Shown: one piece after another, positions 43,155 through 50,869 of the stretch | How positions within the stretch are numbered: the first letter of the stretch is position 1 | Layout: the number at the start of each line of letters is the position of its first letter | Assembly (NCBI GenBank): GCA_964455395.1 | Contig: CAYVWB010000029.1 | Coordinates: 1-50,869, forward strand | Direction: 5' to 3' | DNA: 50,869 nt | Source: CAYVWB01 sp964455395 | GTDB lineage: Bacteria; Desulfobacterota; Desulfovibrionia; Desulfovibrionales; Desulfovibrionaceae | Position numbers and translations under genes: made by a program | The notes under the pieces: generated by a model | The model's input: only the letters and a program-made list of their open reading frames with translations | What the model was told of the DNA's origin: nothing | Databases searched by the model: none

Positions 43155-44423
43155 TCAAGGCCGGATCTGGCCCTCGCCGAGGACCACGAACTTGGTGGTG
43201 GTGAGCTCCGTGACGCCCATGGGGCCGTAGGAGTGCAGCTTGGAGGTGGAGATGCCGATCTCCGCGCCCAAGCCGAGCTGGCCGCCGTCATTGAAGCGGA
43301 TGGAGCAGTTCACGCCCACCATGGAGGCGTCCGCTTCCCGCAGGAAGCGCAAGGCGCGGGCGTAGTCTTGCGTACAGATCACTTCGGTGTGGTTGGAGCC
43401 GTGGCGGGCGATGTAGTCCAGCGCGTCGTCCATGGAGTCCACGGTCTTCACGGTCATGGCGTAGTCCAGAAACTCGTGGCCGTAGTCTTGGTCCTTGGCG
43501 GGGACGGCCTTGTCGCCCAAGTGGGGCAGAGACCGGGGGCACGCGTGGAAAACCACCCCGGAAGGGCGCAGGCGTTCGGCCACCATGGGCAGGAACGTGG
43601 CGGCGACGTCCTTATGGACCACCAAGCCTTCCAGCGCGTTGCAGACGCTCACCCGCTGGCATTTGCTGTTGTCCACGATGTCCAGGGCTTCGTCCAGCGC
43701 GGCTGCGGCGTCCACGTATGCGTGGCAGACCCCTTTGTAGTGCTTGAGCACGGGCATGCGCGCGCCTTCGGCCACGGCGCGGATGAGCGCTTCCCCGCCG
43801 CGGGGGATGATGACGTCGATGAAGTCGTCCAGCTGCAGCATGGCTTGCACGGCTTCACGGTCCGTGGTGGGCACGGGCTGCACGGCGTGGGGCGGCAGCC
43901 CGGCGGATTCCAGCGCCTCCGAGACGATGGCCGCCAAGGCGAGATTGGAATGGATGGCCTCCGAGCCGCCGCGCAGGATGACGGCGTTGCCGGCTTTGAG
44001 GCAGAGGATGCCGGAGTCCACGTAGACGTTGGGTCGGGACTCGTAGATCATGGCGATGACTCCGAGGGGGATGCGCATGCGACCCACCTGCAAGCCGTTG
44101 GGCCGACGCTGCATGGATTCGATGGCGCCGATGGGGTCGGGCATGGCCGCCACGTCGCGACACGCCTGGGCCATCTCCGCGAGAATCCCCGGGGTGAGCT
44201 TGAGGCGGTCGCGGCGGGGGCCGTCAAGGCCACGTTCGTCCGCAGCGGCGAGATCCTTGGCGTTGGCGGCTTGGATGATATCGGCGCGGGCCTCCAGCAG
44301 CTCGGCGATGGCGCGCAGGGCGTTGTTCTTGGCTTGGGGGCTGGCGGCGGCCAGGGCGCGGGCGGCGTCCTTGGCTTGGCGGCCGATGCGCTCCATGAGT
44401 TGCGAGACGGTTTCTTCAGCCAT
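43155..44423 (-). CDS. proA: gamma-glutamyl phosphate reductase
   Basis: A 422-residue enzyme reducing gamma-glutamyl phosphate to glutamate semialdehyde with NADPH, the second step of proline synthesis. Hallmarks are RIPLGVIAMIYESRPNV, LKAGNAVILRGGSEA, IIPRGGEALI, the catalytic cysteine in CQRVSVCNALE and SIRFNDGGQLGLGAEIGIS. Length matches the family. AAAGGAG before ATG 44423 fixes the start. proA and nadD form a leftward pair with abutting ends. Confidence 0.96.
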   Translation of the reverse strand: MAEETVSQLMERIGRQAKDAARALAAASPQAKNNALRAIAELLEARADIIQAANAKDLAAADERGLDGPRRDRLKLTPGILAEMAQACRDVAAMPDPIGAIESMQRRPNGLQVGRMRIPLGVIAMIYESRPNVYVDSGILCLKAGNAVILRGGSEAIHSNLALAAIVSEALESAGLPPHAVQPVPTTDREAVQAMLQLDDFIDVIIPRGGEALIRAVAEGARMPVLKHYKGVCHAYVDAAAALDEALDIVDNSKCQRVSVCNALEGLVVHKDVAATFLPMVAERLRPSGVVFHACPRSLPHLGDKAVPAKDQDYGHEFLDYAMTVKTVDSMDDALDYIARHGSNHTEVICTQDYARALRFLREADASMVGVNCSIRFNDGGQLGLGAEIGISTSKLHSYGPMGVTELTTTKFVVLGEGQIRP

Positions 44424-44810
44424 TGTCGCTCCTTTGCGTGGGGAGACTGCGAGGGACGAGACGAGGGGGCTCCGCACGCGCTCCATGTTTTAACAAAATT
44501 GTATAATTTGAAAAAGAGGTGGCATTCCATTCTGTTGTGGACAGCTCGTCAAAAAAAATTCACGATTGTTTTGACAATACTGTACACGGGCCTTACAAAG
44601 CCTTCTCGCCGCGCCCTCGGGAGTGCGGGCAACGCGTCGCAAGGCGGCGTCTCCGCATCGAAAAGCGCGGCGACCGTGTGCAGTCATATCACAGACCGGC
44701 GGCAAACCCAACGGGCGCCCCACGGGCGTTCCGGGGAAGCCTCCGAATCGCGCGAGACGGCCCGTGGCATGGACCGCGCGCCGACGGCAGCGACTTAAAG
44801 GACGAACGCT
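44424..44810. other. divergent spacer proA / TPR gene, with A+T-rich promoter region
   Basis: 387 bp. The segment 44485-44580 is markedly A+T-rich; it contains TATAAT at 44502-44507 without a matching -35, A8 near 44551-44558, and the rightward promoter annotated separately. Leftward, TTGACG and TGGAAT spaced 17 bp are a weak candidate for proA. About 205 bp of G+C-rich leader precede the rightward gene; I see no terminator-like attenuator in it. Confidence 0.5.
44571..44599 (+). promoter_or_regulatory. sigma70 promoter for the TPR-ior gene block
   Basis: A consensus -35 TTGACA (44571-44576) is followed after 17 bp by TACAAA (44594-44599), four of six to TATAAT. The expected start is near 44606, about 205 nt before ATG 44811. 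It is the best sigma70 match I found in the window. Confidence 0.6.
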
Positions 44811-45644
44811 ATGGCTCAGAATCAGTCGGACTCGACCCCTGGCTCCGCTCCCGGCCCGATCCCGGGCGCGCCGCAGCCTCATGCGCCCGGCGGCCTCTTC
44901 GGGCAAGCCGCGCAGGCTCTGGAGGATCTGGAGGAAAAAGACACCCTCCACCCGGTCCTGCAGTGGATCGTCAAACACGCCAAGCCACTCGGGTATGGCT
45001 TGGTGGCCGTCTTGGCGGTCGTCGCCGGGTTGGCGTACTGGGAGCACCGCCAGGACGCCGCCAGGGAGGAAGCCGCAGCGCAGCTCGCCGCCATCCTGCA
45101 GGAAGAAGACGCCGCCGCACGCGCCGAGGCCTTGGAAGCCTTCGCTGCGCAGACGCCGGACTCCTTGCGTGCTGCGGTGATGCTGGAGCAGGCTCGTACT
45201 TATATGGAAGCGAGCCGCTACGCTGAAGCCGCAGACGCCTGGCGCGACGCCGCCAACGCAGCCGAGGGGCCCATGGGGCTCGTCGCCGCCATGGGGGAAG
45301 CGCGAGCCCGGATGGAGCAGGGGGAATACGCCAGCGCCCTGGAGGTGCTCGAAGGAGCTCTGGCGCGGTCCGCCGAACCGTTCCAACGGCCCTTGAACCG
45401 GATGATCGCCCAGGCGGCGGAGTCCGCCGGGGAATACGCCCGCGCCGCCACCGCCCTGCGCGCCGTGAAAGGGGAGAGCGGCCAAGGCGAAGGCGCCTTC
45501 ATCGACGCCAAGATCGCTCGGCTGGAAGTGCGCGCCCAAACGGCGGCGCCTGCAGCGGCTCCCGAAGCCGAAGCAGCGCCTGCGGACGAAGCCGGCCCGA
45601 CGACGCCGGACGACCCGGCTGCAGCATCCAACGCCACGAGCTGA
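44811..45644 (+). CDS. membrane-anchored TPR protein (YfgM-like)
   Basis: A 277-residue protein. A Pro/Gly-rich cytoplasmic start of about 30 residues leads to one membrane helix (KPLGYGLVAVLAVVAGLAYW, about 58-77). The periplasmic part has TPR-like helices (QARTYMEASRYAEAADAWRDA, ARARMEQGEYASALEVLEGAL) and an Ala/Glu/Pro-rich tail. This plan matches the YfgM/TPR_21 family, which associates with the Sec translocon and periplasmic chaperones in E. coli; that role is borrowed from family knowledge. AAGGA lies upstream of ATG 44811. It is 31 bp upstream of iorA and probably co-transcribed. Confidence 0.75.
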   Translation: MAQNQSDSTPGSAPGPIPGAPQPHAPGGLFGQAAQALEDLEEKDTLHPVLQWIVKHAKPLGYGLVAVLAVVAGLAYWEHRQDAAREEAAAQLAAILQEEDAAARAEALEAFAAQTPDSLRAAVMLEQARTYMEASRYAEAADAWRDAANAAEGPMGLVAAMGEARARMEQGEYASALEVLEGALARSAEPFQRPLNRMIAQAAESAGEYARAATALRAVKGESGQGEGAFIDAKIARLEVRAQTAAPAAAPEAEAAPADEAGPTTPDDPAAASNATS

Positions 45645-45675
45645 CATCATCGCAGAACAAGGAGACAGAGAGAGC

Positions 45676-47699
45676 ATGGCCCATCCGCTCCTGACGACAG
45701 AACAAGGCTGCGTCCGTCTGTTGCTGGGCAACGAAGCCATCGTCCGCGGCGCCCTCGAGGCGGGCGTGGACTGCGTGGCTTGTTACCCCGGCACGCCTTC
45801 CTCGGAAGCGCCGGACACCTTCTTCCGCATCCAGGCCGCCGTGCAGAAAGCCGGTGGCGAGTCCACCTACCACTTCGAATACTCGCCCAACGAGAAAGTG
45901 GCGCTGGAAGTGGGCGGCGGCGCCACCCTGGCCGGCGCCATGACCCTGGTGACGATGAAGCACGTGGGCGTGAACGTGGCTGCGGATCCGCTCTTCACCA
46001 TGGCCTACACGGGAACCCCCGGCGGCTTGGTGCTGCTTTCCGCGGACGACCCCGGCTGCCACTCCAGCCAGAACGAGCAGGATAACCGCCAGTACGCACG
46101 CAGCGCGTTCCTGCCCTGCTTCGAACCGGCGGACGCGCAGGAGTGCAAGGACATGGCCCGGGAAGCCCTGCGCATGAGTCGACGCATCGGCCGGCCCGTG
46201 CTGCTGCGCACCACCACACGCGTGAACCACATCCGCGGCCCCGTCACTTTCGGACATCTGCCGGGACCAGCGCGCCAGGACGATCCCAAGCCCTTTGTCA
46301 AGGCGCCAGCGCGCTACGTGCCCGTGCCTGTCTTCGCGCGGCGCATGCGTCTGGAGCTTTTGGACTTCATGACCGCCATGGCCGAGGAAGCCGAGGACAG
46401 CCCCTGGAACGTCGCTTCGGGCGAGGGGGATGTGGGCGTCATCGCCAGCGGCATCGCCCGCGCTTACCTCCGCGACGCCCTCCAGGCGACGCTGGCCGAT
46501 CTACGGGCCAACTGGAACGAAGANNNNNNNNNNACGCCGCCTTGAAAGACAACCTCGCCGTGCTGGAGCTGGGCTTCACCTATCCCTTGCCGGAGCGTCG
46601 GCTGCAGGCGTTCATGGAGCGTCACAGGCGTCTCGTGGTGCTGGAGGAAGGCGAACCCGTGCTGGAGCGCGAACTGCGCGAACTGGCGCAACGTCTTGAG
46701 CTTTCGGTGGAGATCGTCGGCAAGCTGGACCACGCCGCAGACGCTGCGTTCGTGCGGGTGGGCGTCTCCGGCTTGCCACGCTTCGGCGAATATGAGACGG
46801 CCACCGTGCGCGCAGCCTTGGCCAAGGCCCTGGAGATGGACCACGTAGCCCCCGCGCCGCACCCCGCAGCCGTTGAAGCCGCCGCCGACAACCTGCCCCT
46901 GCGGCCGCCGAATCTCTGCGCGGGATGTTCCCACCGCTCGCTGTACTACGCCGTGCGGGAAGAATTTGGCGACGACGCCGTGTACTCCTCGGATATCGGG
47001 TGTTACACGCTGGGCTTGCAACCGCCTTTGAACGCTGCGGATTTCCTTTTCTGCATGGGCTCCTCGGTCTCGTCGGGCTGTGGCATGGCGCGTTTCGATC
47101 CGCGTCCCGTACTGGCCTTCATCGGGGACTCCACGTTCTTCCACTCTGGCGTCACGGGGCTCATCAACGCAGTTTTCAACAACCACAATCTCATCGTGGT
47201 GGTGCTGGACAACCGCACCACCGCCATGACCGGCCATCAGCCACACCCCGGGGTGGACGAGACCATCGTCGGTCCCAACGAGTCCAAAGTGGACATCGAA
47301 GCGCTGTGCCGCGCCGTGGGCGTGGAGCACATGCGGACGGTCAACCCGAACAAACTCTCCGCCTGTCTCACGGCGCTGCGGGACTTGCGCCAGCAGAGCG
47401 GGGTGCGCGTGCTCATCGCGCGGGAACCCTGCGTGCTGTATGCGCGACGCGCGCTCGGTCAGAAACCCGCTGTCACTGCGGAGGTCGCCGCCCAAGGCGG
47501 CGCCGTGGACGCGTGCGTGGAGAAGTTGGCGTGCCCCGCCTTCTATCGGGATGCTGCGGACGCTGCCGGGGAATCCGGCGACCACGCCGTGCGTGTGGAC
47601 GAAACCCTGTGCACCGGCTGCATGGTCTGCGGTCAGGTGGTGAAGGAGGCGGCCGCCTCCGCAGACGACGGCGCCATCAAGGCGCGCAAGCGAGGCTAA
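45676..47699 (+). CDS. iorA: indolepyruvate:ferredoxin oxidoreductase alpha subunit, interrupted by a gap; ferredoxin domain atypical
   Basis: IorA oxidatively decarboxylates aryl 2-keto acids with thiamine diphosphate and CoA, passing electrons to ferredoxin. The N-terminal part shows CYPGTPSSEAPDTF, YSPNEKVALEVGGGA and DDPGCHSSQNEQDNR. After the gap at 46524-46533 come CAGCSHRSLYYAVREE and the TPP fold GDSTFFHSGVTGLINAVFNNHN...TTAMTGHQPHPG. About 282 residues precede and 388 follow the gap. The frames before and after do not match with 10 N, so the gap length is wrong. The C-terminal 2[4Fe-4S] domain keeps only ACVEKLACP and CTGCMVCGQVV, lacking three of the eight expected cysteines. iorB follows one base after the stop. 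Confidence 0.88.
46524..46533. other. iorA: assembly gap inside iorA, 10 N
   Basis: Codon phase before the gap leaves two bases (ga) and codon phase after it needs two bases (ac) before GCC GCC TTG. The missing length must therefore be 2 modulo 3 if the gene is intact; 10 is 1 modulo 3. The written length is a placeholder. Confidence 0.9.
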
Positions 47700-47700
47700 G

Positions 47701-48303
47701 ATGGACACCATCCGCATCTTCATGATCGGCGTGGGAGGACAAGGCACCCTGACCGCCACCACTCTGCTGACCCAGACGGCTCTGGACCACGGCCTGGAGG
47801 TGACTTCCGGCGAGATCCACGGCATGGCGCAGCGCGGCGGCGTGGTGGTCTCCACGGTGATGCTGGGCGGGCTGAAAAGCCCCGTCATCGGCAAAGGCGA
47901 AGCGGACGTGCTGCTGGGCTTCGAGCCGCTGGAGACCTACCGTGGGCTGGAGCACCTCCGGCCCGGCGGGCTGGTGGTCAGCTCCTCGGAAACCGTGGCC
48001 CCCGTCTCCGTCTCCATGGGCCGCGCGGAATACCCCGCCTTCGAGACCATCAGGACCGCCGTGGAGGCGTGCGCCGGCCGCGCGTTGTTTTTGCCCATCC
48101 GCACCATGGGCAAAGAAGCCGGCGCCGTGCAGAGCGGCAACCTGGCGCTGCTGGGCGCCGTGTGCGCCACAGGGGCGTTGCCCTTCGGCCCGGAAGCGCT
48201 GGAGAGCACGCTGCGTTCGTTCATGAAGCCCGCTTTGCTGGAAACGAATCTGAAAGCGCTGGCGCTGGGCGTGGACGCCGTCCGGGCCGCCGCCAACGTC
48301 TGA
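47701..48303 (+). CDS. iorB: indolepyruvate:ferredoxin oxidoreductase beta subunit
   Basis: A 200-residue gamma-type 2-oxoacid oxidoreductase domain: IFMIGVGGQGTLTATTLL (glycine-rich CoA-binding start), SGEIHGMAQRGGVVVS and GEADVLLGFEPLET are the family hallmarks. It is the catalytic partner of IorA. ATG 47701 follows the iorA stop directly, with GCGAGG as ribosome binding site inside iorA. Confidence 0.95.
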   Translation: MDTIRIFMIGVGGQGTLTATTLLTQTALDHGLEVTSGEIHGMAQRGGVVVSTVMLGGLKSPVIGKGEADVLLGFEPLETYRGLEHLRPGGLVVSSSETVAPVSVSMGRAEYPAFETIRTAVEACAGRALFLPIRTMGKEAGAVQSGNLALLGAVCATGALPFGPEALESTLRSFMKPALLETNLKALALGVDAVRAAANV

Positions 48304-48347
48304 CCCGCCGCGGGATCCGCAGCTTCTCTCGCGGGCAGCTTACCGTC

Positions 48348-49925
48348 ATGAACACCACACAACAGGATATCCGGCCGTATCTGGCCACGCTGCGCAAGAT
48401 CCTCTCGGCCATGGGGCCGCAGAGTTCCTTCCAGACCAGCCTGAAAACGCTGCTGAAGATGCTGTCCGAATACCATGGCATGCTTCGTCCGCACATCACC
48501 ATCTTCGATCCGGAAACGAAGCATCTGAAGGTCTCGCTGACCCACGACGCCATGAAGAACGCCCAGGCCACCTACGAACCCGGGCAAGGCATCACGGGGC
48601 AAGTCTTCACCACGGGGCAGCCCGTGGTGGTGCCGGTGATGAAGGACCACCCAGCTTTCCTCAACAAGGCTTTCGGCCGCTCGGATGAAGAGCTGGCGGA
48701 GCTCTCCTTCATCTGCGTGCCCGTGCTGAGCCCCAACCGCGACACCGAAGGCGGCCACGAGGTGGTCGGCACCCTCTCCGTGGACCTGCACAAGCGCGAT
48801 ACGACCTCGCTGGAGACGCAATGCCGCTTCCTGGAAGTGGTCGCCGGGATGATCGCCAATCAGGCGGCCTATCTGCAGGAGGATATCGCCAGGCAGAAGC
48901 ACCTCATGACGCAGGGGTTGATGACGGGGTCCCACGATCTGCACGCCGAAGCCGCCAACATCGTGGCGTCCTCCAAAGCCATGCGACTGGTGCTGAACCA
49001 GGTGCAGCAGGTGGGGCCATCGCGCGCCACCGTGCTGCTGCGGGGGGAATCCGGCACGGGCAAGGAGCTCCTCGCGGAGGCCATCCACCAGGCCAGCCCC
49101 CGCGCCGAGATGCCGCTGGTCAAGCTCAACTGTGCGGCGCTCCCCTCCGAACTGGTGGAGAGCGAGCTCTTCGGTCATCAGAAGGGCGCCTTCACCGGCG
49201 CCGTGCAGAACAAGAAGGGCCTCTTCGAACTGGCGCACCAGGGCACGCTTTTTCTGGACGAGATCGGCGAACTGAGCCTGGGCGCCCAAGCCAAGGTGTT
49301 GCGCGCCATCCAGGAGCAGGAGATCCAGCGCATCGGCAGCGAACAGGCCATCAACGTGGACGTGCGCGTCATCTGCGCCACCCATCAGCACCTGGAAGAG
49401 CTGGTGGAGCGCGGCCTCTTCCGAGAGGACCTCTACTACCGCATCAATGTCTTCCCCATCTTCATTCCGCCGTTGCGGGAGCGCCGCGAGGACATCCTCA
49501 CCATCGCCGACCACTTCCTCAAGCATTTCGCCGAGGAATACGGCAAGGCCATCAAGCGCGTCTCCTCCCCCGCCATCGAGCTGCTCAACTCCTACGACTG
49601 GCCGGGCAACGTCCGCGAGTTGAAGAACTGTCTGGAGCGCGCCGTGCTGCTCTGCGACGAGTCCGTCATCCGCACCTACCATCTGCCGCCCACGCTGCAG
49701 TCCGCGGAGAGCTCCGCCACGGACACGAACCTCTCCTTCTGCGACGCCGTGGCCCGCTTCGAGCAGGAGCTCCTGGTGGACGCGCTCAAGAAAGCCAAAG
49801 GCAACATGCTGCAAGCAGCGCGGGACTTGCGTGTGAGCTACCGTATCGTGAACTACAAAGTGAAGAAATACGGTCTGGACGCCAAGAAGTTCTCCATGTC
49901 CGGCCGCAGCAAGGGCTCTCGGTAG
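48348..49925 (+). CDS. sigma54-dependent transcriptional activator (GAF-AAA+-HTH)
   Basis: A 525-residue enhancer-binding protein. The N-terminal GAF-like sensor (about 25-185, PHITIFDPETKHLKVSLTHD, YEPGQGITGQVF) resembles NifA/NorR-type regulators. The AAA+ domain has Walker A GESGTGKE (233-240), the sigma54-contact loop GAFTGA (about 279-284), Walker B TLFLDEIGEL and the R-finger region FREDLYYRINVFPI. The C-terminal Fis-type HTH contains MLQAARDLRVSYRIVNYKVKKYG. It starts 44 bp after iorB, so it may regulate or be co-transcribed with the ior genes. No TGGCAC-N5-TTGC promoter was found by eye in front of the block, so its target is unproven. The HTH tail (KKFSMSGRSKGSR) is unusually basic. 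Confidence 0.93.
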   Translation: MNTTQQDIRPYLATLRKILSAMGPQSSFQTSLKTLLKMLSEYHGMLRPHITIFDPETKHLKVSLTHDAMKNAQATYEPGQGITGQVFTTGQPVVVPVMKDHPAFLNKAFGRSDEELAELSFICVPVLSPNRDTEGGHEVVGTLSVDLHKRDTTSLETQCRFLEVVAGMIANQAAYLQEDIARQKHLMTQGLMTGSHDLHAEAANIVASSKAMRLVLNQVQQVGPSRATVLLRGESGTGKELLAEAIHQASPRAEMPLVKLNCAALPSELVESELFGHQKGAFTGAVQNKKGLFELAHQGTLFLDEIGELSLGAQAKVLRAIQEQEIQRIGSEQAINVDVRVICATHQHLEELVERGLFREDLYYRINVFPIFIPPLRERREDILTIADHFLKHFAEEYGKAIKRVSSPAIELLNSYDWPGNVRELKNCLERAVLLCDESVIRTYHLPPTLQSAESSATDTNLSFCDAVARFEQELLVDALKKAKGNMLQAARDLRVSYRIVNYKVKKYGLDAKKFSMSGRSKGSR

Positions 49926-49960
49926 ACACACGCCGCCGGGATGTCCGTCAGCGGGTCATC

Positions 49961-50869
49961 ATGCCAGAATTCAGCCACGCCATGCCGGCTGCGCCTCCCG
50001 CGCCAGCTGCGCCCACGCCGGTCACTCTGGCGGTCATCCAGATGGCCTGCGGGCCGGACCATGCCTTGAACATCGAGAAAGCCTGCGATTTCATCGCCAT
50101 GGCCGCCAGCATGGGCGCCAACGTGGCCCTGCCGCCGGAGCTCTTCATCACCGAGTACTTCTGCAAGGACATCCTGGACGACCACTTCGCCCTGGCCCGC
50201 AGCCGCCAAGAGCATCCCGTGCTGCAGCGCATGCAGACCCTGGCGCGAGACCTCGGCGTGGTCGTGCCGGTCTCCTTCTTCGAACGCGACGGCGAACGCC
50301 ACTACAACAGTTGCGTGGTCTACGACGCCGACGGCCGCGATCTCGGCCTCTACCGCAAGTCCCACATTCCCCATGGCCCCGGCTACGAGGAGAAGCACTA
50401 CTTCACCCCCGGGGACACGGGATTCCGCGTCTTCGAGACACAGTACGGCCGCCTCGGGCTTGGCGTCTGCTGGGACCAGTGGTTCCCGGAATGCGCGCGC
50501 GCACTGGCGCTCATGGGCGCGGACTACCTGCTCTATCCCACGGCCATCGGCTCCGAGCCCATGGCCCCCGGCTACTCCACCCGCGACCATTGGCGCGCCG
50601 TGATGGTGGGCCACGCGGGAGCCAACCTGCTGCCCGTGGCCGCTGCCAACCGCGTGGGCGTGGAGCGCGGCCGTACGTGCGAACTCACCTTCTACGGTTC
50701 CTCCTTCATCGCAAGCCCCTTGGCCGAGGTGGTGGCGCACGCCGATGAGACCGAGGAGACAGTCCTCGCCGCGACCTTCGACCTCGCTGCGGTGCGCGCC
50801 TTGCGCAAGGACTGGAGCCTCTTCGGCGACCGCCGCCCCGACCTCTACGACGTCCTCCTCGAACCGCCC
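49961..50869 (+). CDS. aguB: N-carbamoylputrescine amidase, 3' end beyond the window
   Basis: 303 codons are visible to the window edge without a stop. The nitrilase-fold triad is complete: Glu in ALPPELFITEYF, Lys in LYRKSHIPHGPGYEEK and Cys in GLGVCWDQWFPE. The HIPHGPGYEEKHYFTPGDTGFRV segment and the DQWFPE context are characteristic of AguB, which hydrolyses N-carbamoylputrescine to putrescine in polyamine synthesis. The N-terminus has a 20-residue Ala/Pro-rich extension before VTLAVIQMACG. It is 35 bp after the sigma54 activator on the same strand. The family is about 290-310 residues, so very little is missing. The agmatine deiminase partner is not in the window. Confidence 0.93.
   Translation, partial: MPEFSHAMPAAPPAPAAPTPVTLAVIQMACGPDHALNIEKACDFIAMAASMGANVALPPELFITEYFCKDILDDHFALARSRQEHPVLQRMQTLARDLGVVVPVSFFERDGERHYNSCVVYDADGRDLGLYRKSHIPHGPGYEEKHYFTPGDTGFRVFETQYGRLGLGVCWDQWFPECARALALMGADYLLYPTAIGSEPMAPGYSTRDHWRAVMVGHAGANLLPVAAANRVGVERGRTCELTFYGSSFIASPLAEVVAHADETEETVLAATFDLAAVRALRKDWSLFGDRRPDLYDVLLEPP

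Noticed and set aside
44502..44507. Perfect TATAAT on the plus strand
   Set aside because: No acceptable -35 sits 15 to 19 bp upstream; the TTGACA/TACAAA pair at 44571 is better placed.

Overview
This is a G+C-rich bacterial window, by eye in the mid-60s percent. It holds about 33 protein genes, no recognisable tRNA or rRNA, no CRISPR array and no insertion sequence. Flagellin, a MotA/MotB stator, TolC-type outer-membrane export, lipoproteins and an indolepyruvate:ferredoxin oxidoreductase point to a motile, probably anaerobic Gram-negative. From memory, the order nadD-proA-TPR protein-iorA-iorB-sigma54 activator and the fused acetyl-CoA carboxyltransferase are typical of Desulfovibrio and relatives. 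I therefore lean to Desulfovibrionaceae; this is inference. Two runs of N (100 at 20357, 10 at 46524) show a draft assembly.

Layout. 1-4.9 kb: an 18-bp tandem repeat, a small unknown gene, an M48 metalloprotease, cardiolipin synthase and a polysaccharide-type flippase. 5.9-14.2 kb: a co-directional cluster with an alpha-oxoamine synthase, an FtsX/MacB-type permease, its ATPase, a TolC-like channel, an HlyD-like adaptor, a GT-C-like membrane protein and a small secreted protein. A strong symmetric hairpin ends it and faces a GT2 glycosyltransferase. 15.5-20.1 kb: a FapA/DUF342 protein and, divergently, a TPR-SPOR lipoprotein. 20.1-20.5 kb: a 190-bp tandem repeat containing the scaffold gap. 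20.6-27.9 kb: purine nucleoside phosphorylase, then divergently a tight run motA-motB-PilZ-biotin carboxylase-fused carboxyltransferase-biotin carrier. 28.1-32.6 kb: unknown protein, ssb, patatin-like lipoprotein, MFS transporter, 90-residue orphan. 32.9-39.1 kb: SWIM-SNF2 ATPase and a bifunctional Rel protein. 39.2-42.3 kb: flagellin with terminator and sigma28-like promoter, an acidic lipoprotein, and a small secreted-protein gene disrupted by a 214-bp tandem duplication. 42.3-50.9 kb: nadD/proA leftward; TPR protein, iorA, iorB, a sigma54 activator and N-carbamoylputrescine amidase rightward, the last cut by the window edge.

How the genes work together. The 5.9-15.3 kb region looks like a system that makes an acyl-aminoketone or similar lipid and exports it, possibly with glycosylation; no product can be named. 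The 21.5-27.9 kb run couples flagellar torque generation with malonyl-CoA synthesis. The ior block is amino-acid or 2-keto-acid fermentation with a sigma54 activator alongside. The least ordinary observations are the aminoketone/export cluster, the IorA whose C-terminal ferredoxin domain lacks three of eight expected cysteines, the out-of-frame 214-bp duplication, and the number of unrelated tandem duplications in the spacers.
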